Below, in pieces: positions 63,226 through 64,000 of a DNA stretch of 64,000 nt (positions are counted from its first letter, which is position 1; every line of letters starts with the position of its first letter). A model generated the notes under the pieces. It did no database searches. It saw nothing but the letters and a program-made list of their open reading frames with translations, and was not told the origin of the DNA. This stretch comes from Cacajao melanocephalus (taxonomy: Eukaryota > Chordata > Mammalia > Primates > Pitheciidae). Both the position numbers and the translations under genes were made by a program. The stretch spans positions 1-64,000 of the forward strand of contig CAUYLG010044558.1 in NCBI GenBank assembly GCA_963573385.1, read 5' to 3'.

Positions 63226-63260
63226 ATTACTGCTGCTGCTGCTGTTTGCTGTTATTTCAG

Positions 63261-63640
63261 GACACCACTGCCGCAGCAAGCCGTGACTCACTGCTCCACT
63301 CAGCTTGCCTGCCTCAGCCCTCATGAGGAATGTTCAAGCGCTCCGCAGGAGAACCTGAATTATGCTCAGCACCACACAGATGAGCCCAGTTCTCCAGCCA
63401 AAAGTTCTCCACTAATACAAAGCTTTCGTGAAAGACACAGCAGAAAGACAATCATCTTGTGCTATTAAAAAGAAAAATCCAACTGCAGCACTTTGACAAA
63501 GATAACAAGGCAAATAAACAAAAGCCAAGCAGCTGGGTGCAGGAGCCCACACTCCAAGCCAATCTCTCCAGACTGGTACACAGGACCCTTGAGATTTCCC
63601 TGGGGATCTTCAATAAAACACAAATCTTGGATCTGACCTT
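63261..63640 (+). other. candidate 3' terminal exon
   Basis: The pyrimidine-rich run gctgtttgctgttatttcag ends at 63260 and makes a good plus-strand acceptor, lying just after the MIR and the (ctg)n tract. The following sequence is CpG-containing, unlike its surroundings, and free of repeats. It has a 61-codon ORF (63283-63468, strong-looking Ser/His/Pro content, no domain) and the signal aataaa at 63612-63617. This would suit a terminal exon of a lncRNA or of a short primate-specific transcript. No transcript evidence is available here. Confidence 0.27.
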
Positions 63641-64000
63641 CAGAAGAAATCACCACAATAGTTTCTTAACTTTATGACACTTAGATCATCATTTTCCTAT
63701 TTTAAGAAGTCCTTTACAAAGAAGAATCTGCCTCTAAAATCATTGCCTGTGTTAATATATCTTCAGCAAGTCTCTATCCAAGTCACCAGGAAAATTTCTA
63801 ATCTCCAATAATCCAACTAGTTATCTACCATGAATTAGAGTAGAGACTAGCTGGCCAGTTCAGCTTCCTCAACAAAGGAATTTCTCTAATATGGGGGAGG
63901 GAGAAGAAGGGAGAGAATTTGCCTTTCAGGAACATCTTCAGTTAAAATTTTGTATTTTAAAAAATCCATTAAAGCTTTCTATATTAAATCTTTCTATATT
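63641..64000. other. unassigned window end
   Basis: AT-rich DNA with a purine-rich patch at 63891-63918. It ends in two copies of ctttctatatt(aaat) at 63976-64000. Confidence 0.4.

Overview
This is primate, most likely human, nuclear DNA with a non-coding character: an intron or intergenic stretch. It carries about sixteen Alu copies, old and younger L1 LINEs, many ancient L2 and MIR copies, hAT-Charlie and Tigger DNA-transposon fossils, MaLR/ERV-type LTRs and primate-style microsatellites. CpG is scarce, no CpG island is visible, and no open reading frame reads as an intact protein gene. The longest ORFs come from L1 ORF2 remnants, Alu sequence, or a 27-bp minisatellite whose unit happens to lack stops in several frames. 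I saw no tRNA, rRNA or snRNA gene and no CRISPR or prokaryotic feature.

Layout. 0-10 kb: an Alu 3' fragment, a 5'-truncated L1 with a 13-bp target-site duplication (TSD), an Alu, an L2 split by an L1M, then MIR and L2 relics and another Alu. 10.5-11.5 kb: an L1 inverted in its 5' half. 14.5-18.4 kb: a repeat-poor interval holding a 39-nt candidate microexon on the minus strand (16557-16595). 18.8-21.1 kb: an L1MA-like element split by an Alu. 21.27-21.97 kb: an AT-rich minisatellite of about 26 units that appears to have grown inside an L2. 22-30 kb: MIR, L1M, an MST-type LTR, three Alus, a hAT element, a (CA)n tract and an 85-nt candidate exon (28568-28652, minus). 31-36.6 kb: an L2 with a 100-bp direct repeat, a Tigger relic, an LTR candidate with 51-bp tandem units, and a 125-bp inverted duplication at 92% identity. 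37-48 kb: DNA-transposon relics (one MER20 with a perfect 8-bp TSD), L2, Alus, a CCHC-knuckle-like decayed ORF and a polypurine block. 48-61 kb: L1M copies, paired MIRs, an inverted Alu pair, MER20, a long antisense L1M. 61-64 kb: a 158-bp direct duplication, MIRs and a possible 3' terminal exon.

Nothing here amounts to a multi-gene system. What stands out beyond ordinary repeats is (i) four local duplications, three direct and one inverted, that are not flanked by recognisable transposon ends, (ii) the minisatellite, and (iii) two minus-strand exon candidates whose reading phases fit each other (0 to 1, then 1 to 1). The exon calls rest only on splice-site strength and open frames, and similar decoys exist on both strands, so they are hypotheses. 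Repeat names come from recognising consensus sequence by eye; subfamily names are approximate and ends are usually good to 5-20 bases for old elements.
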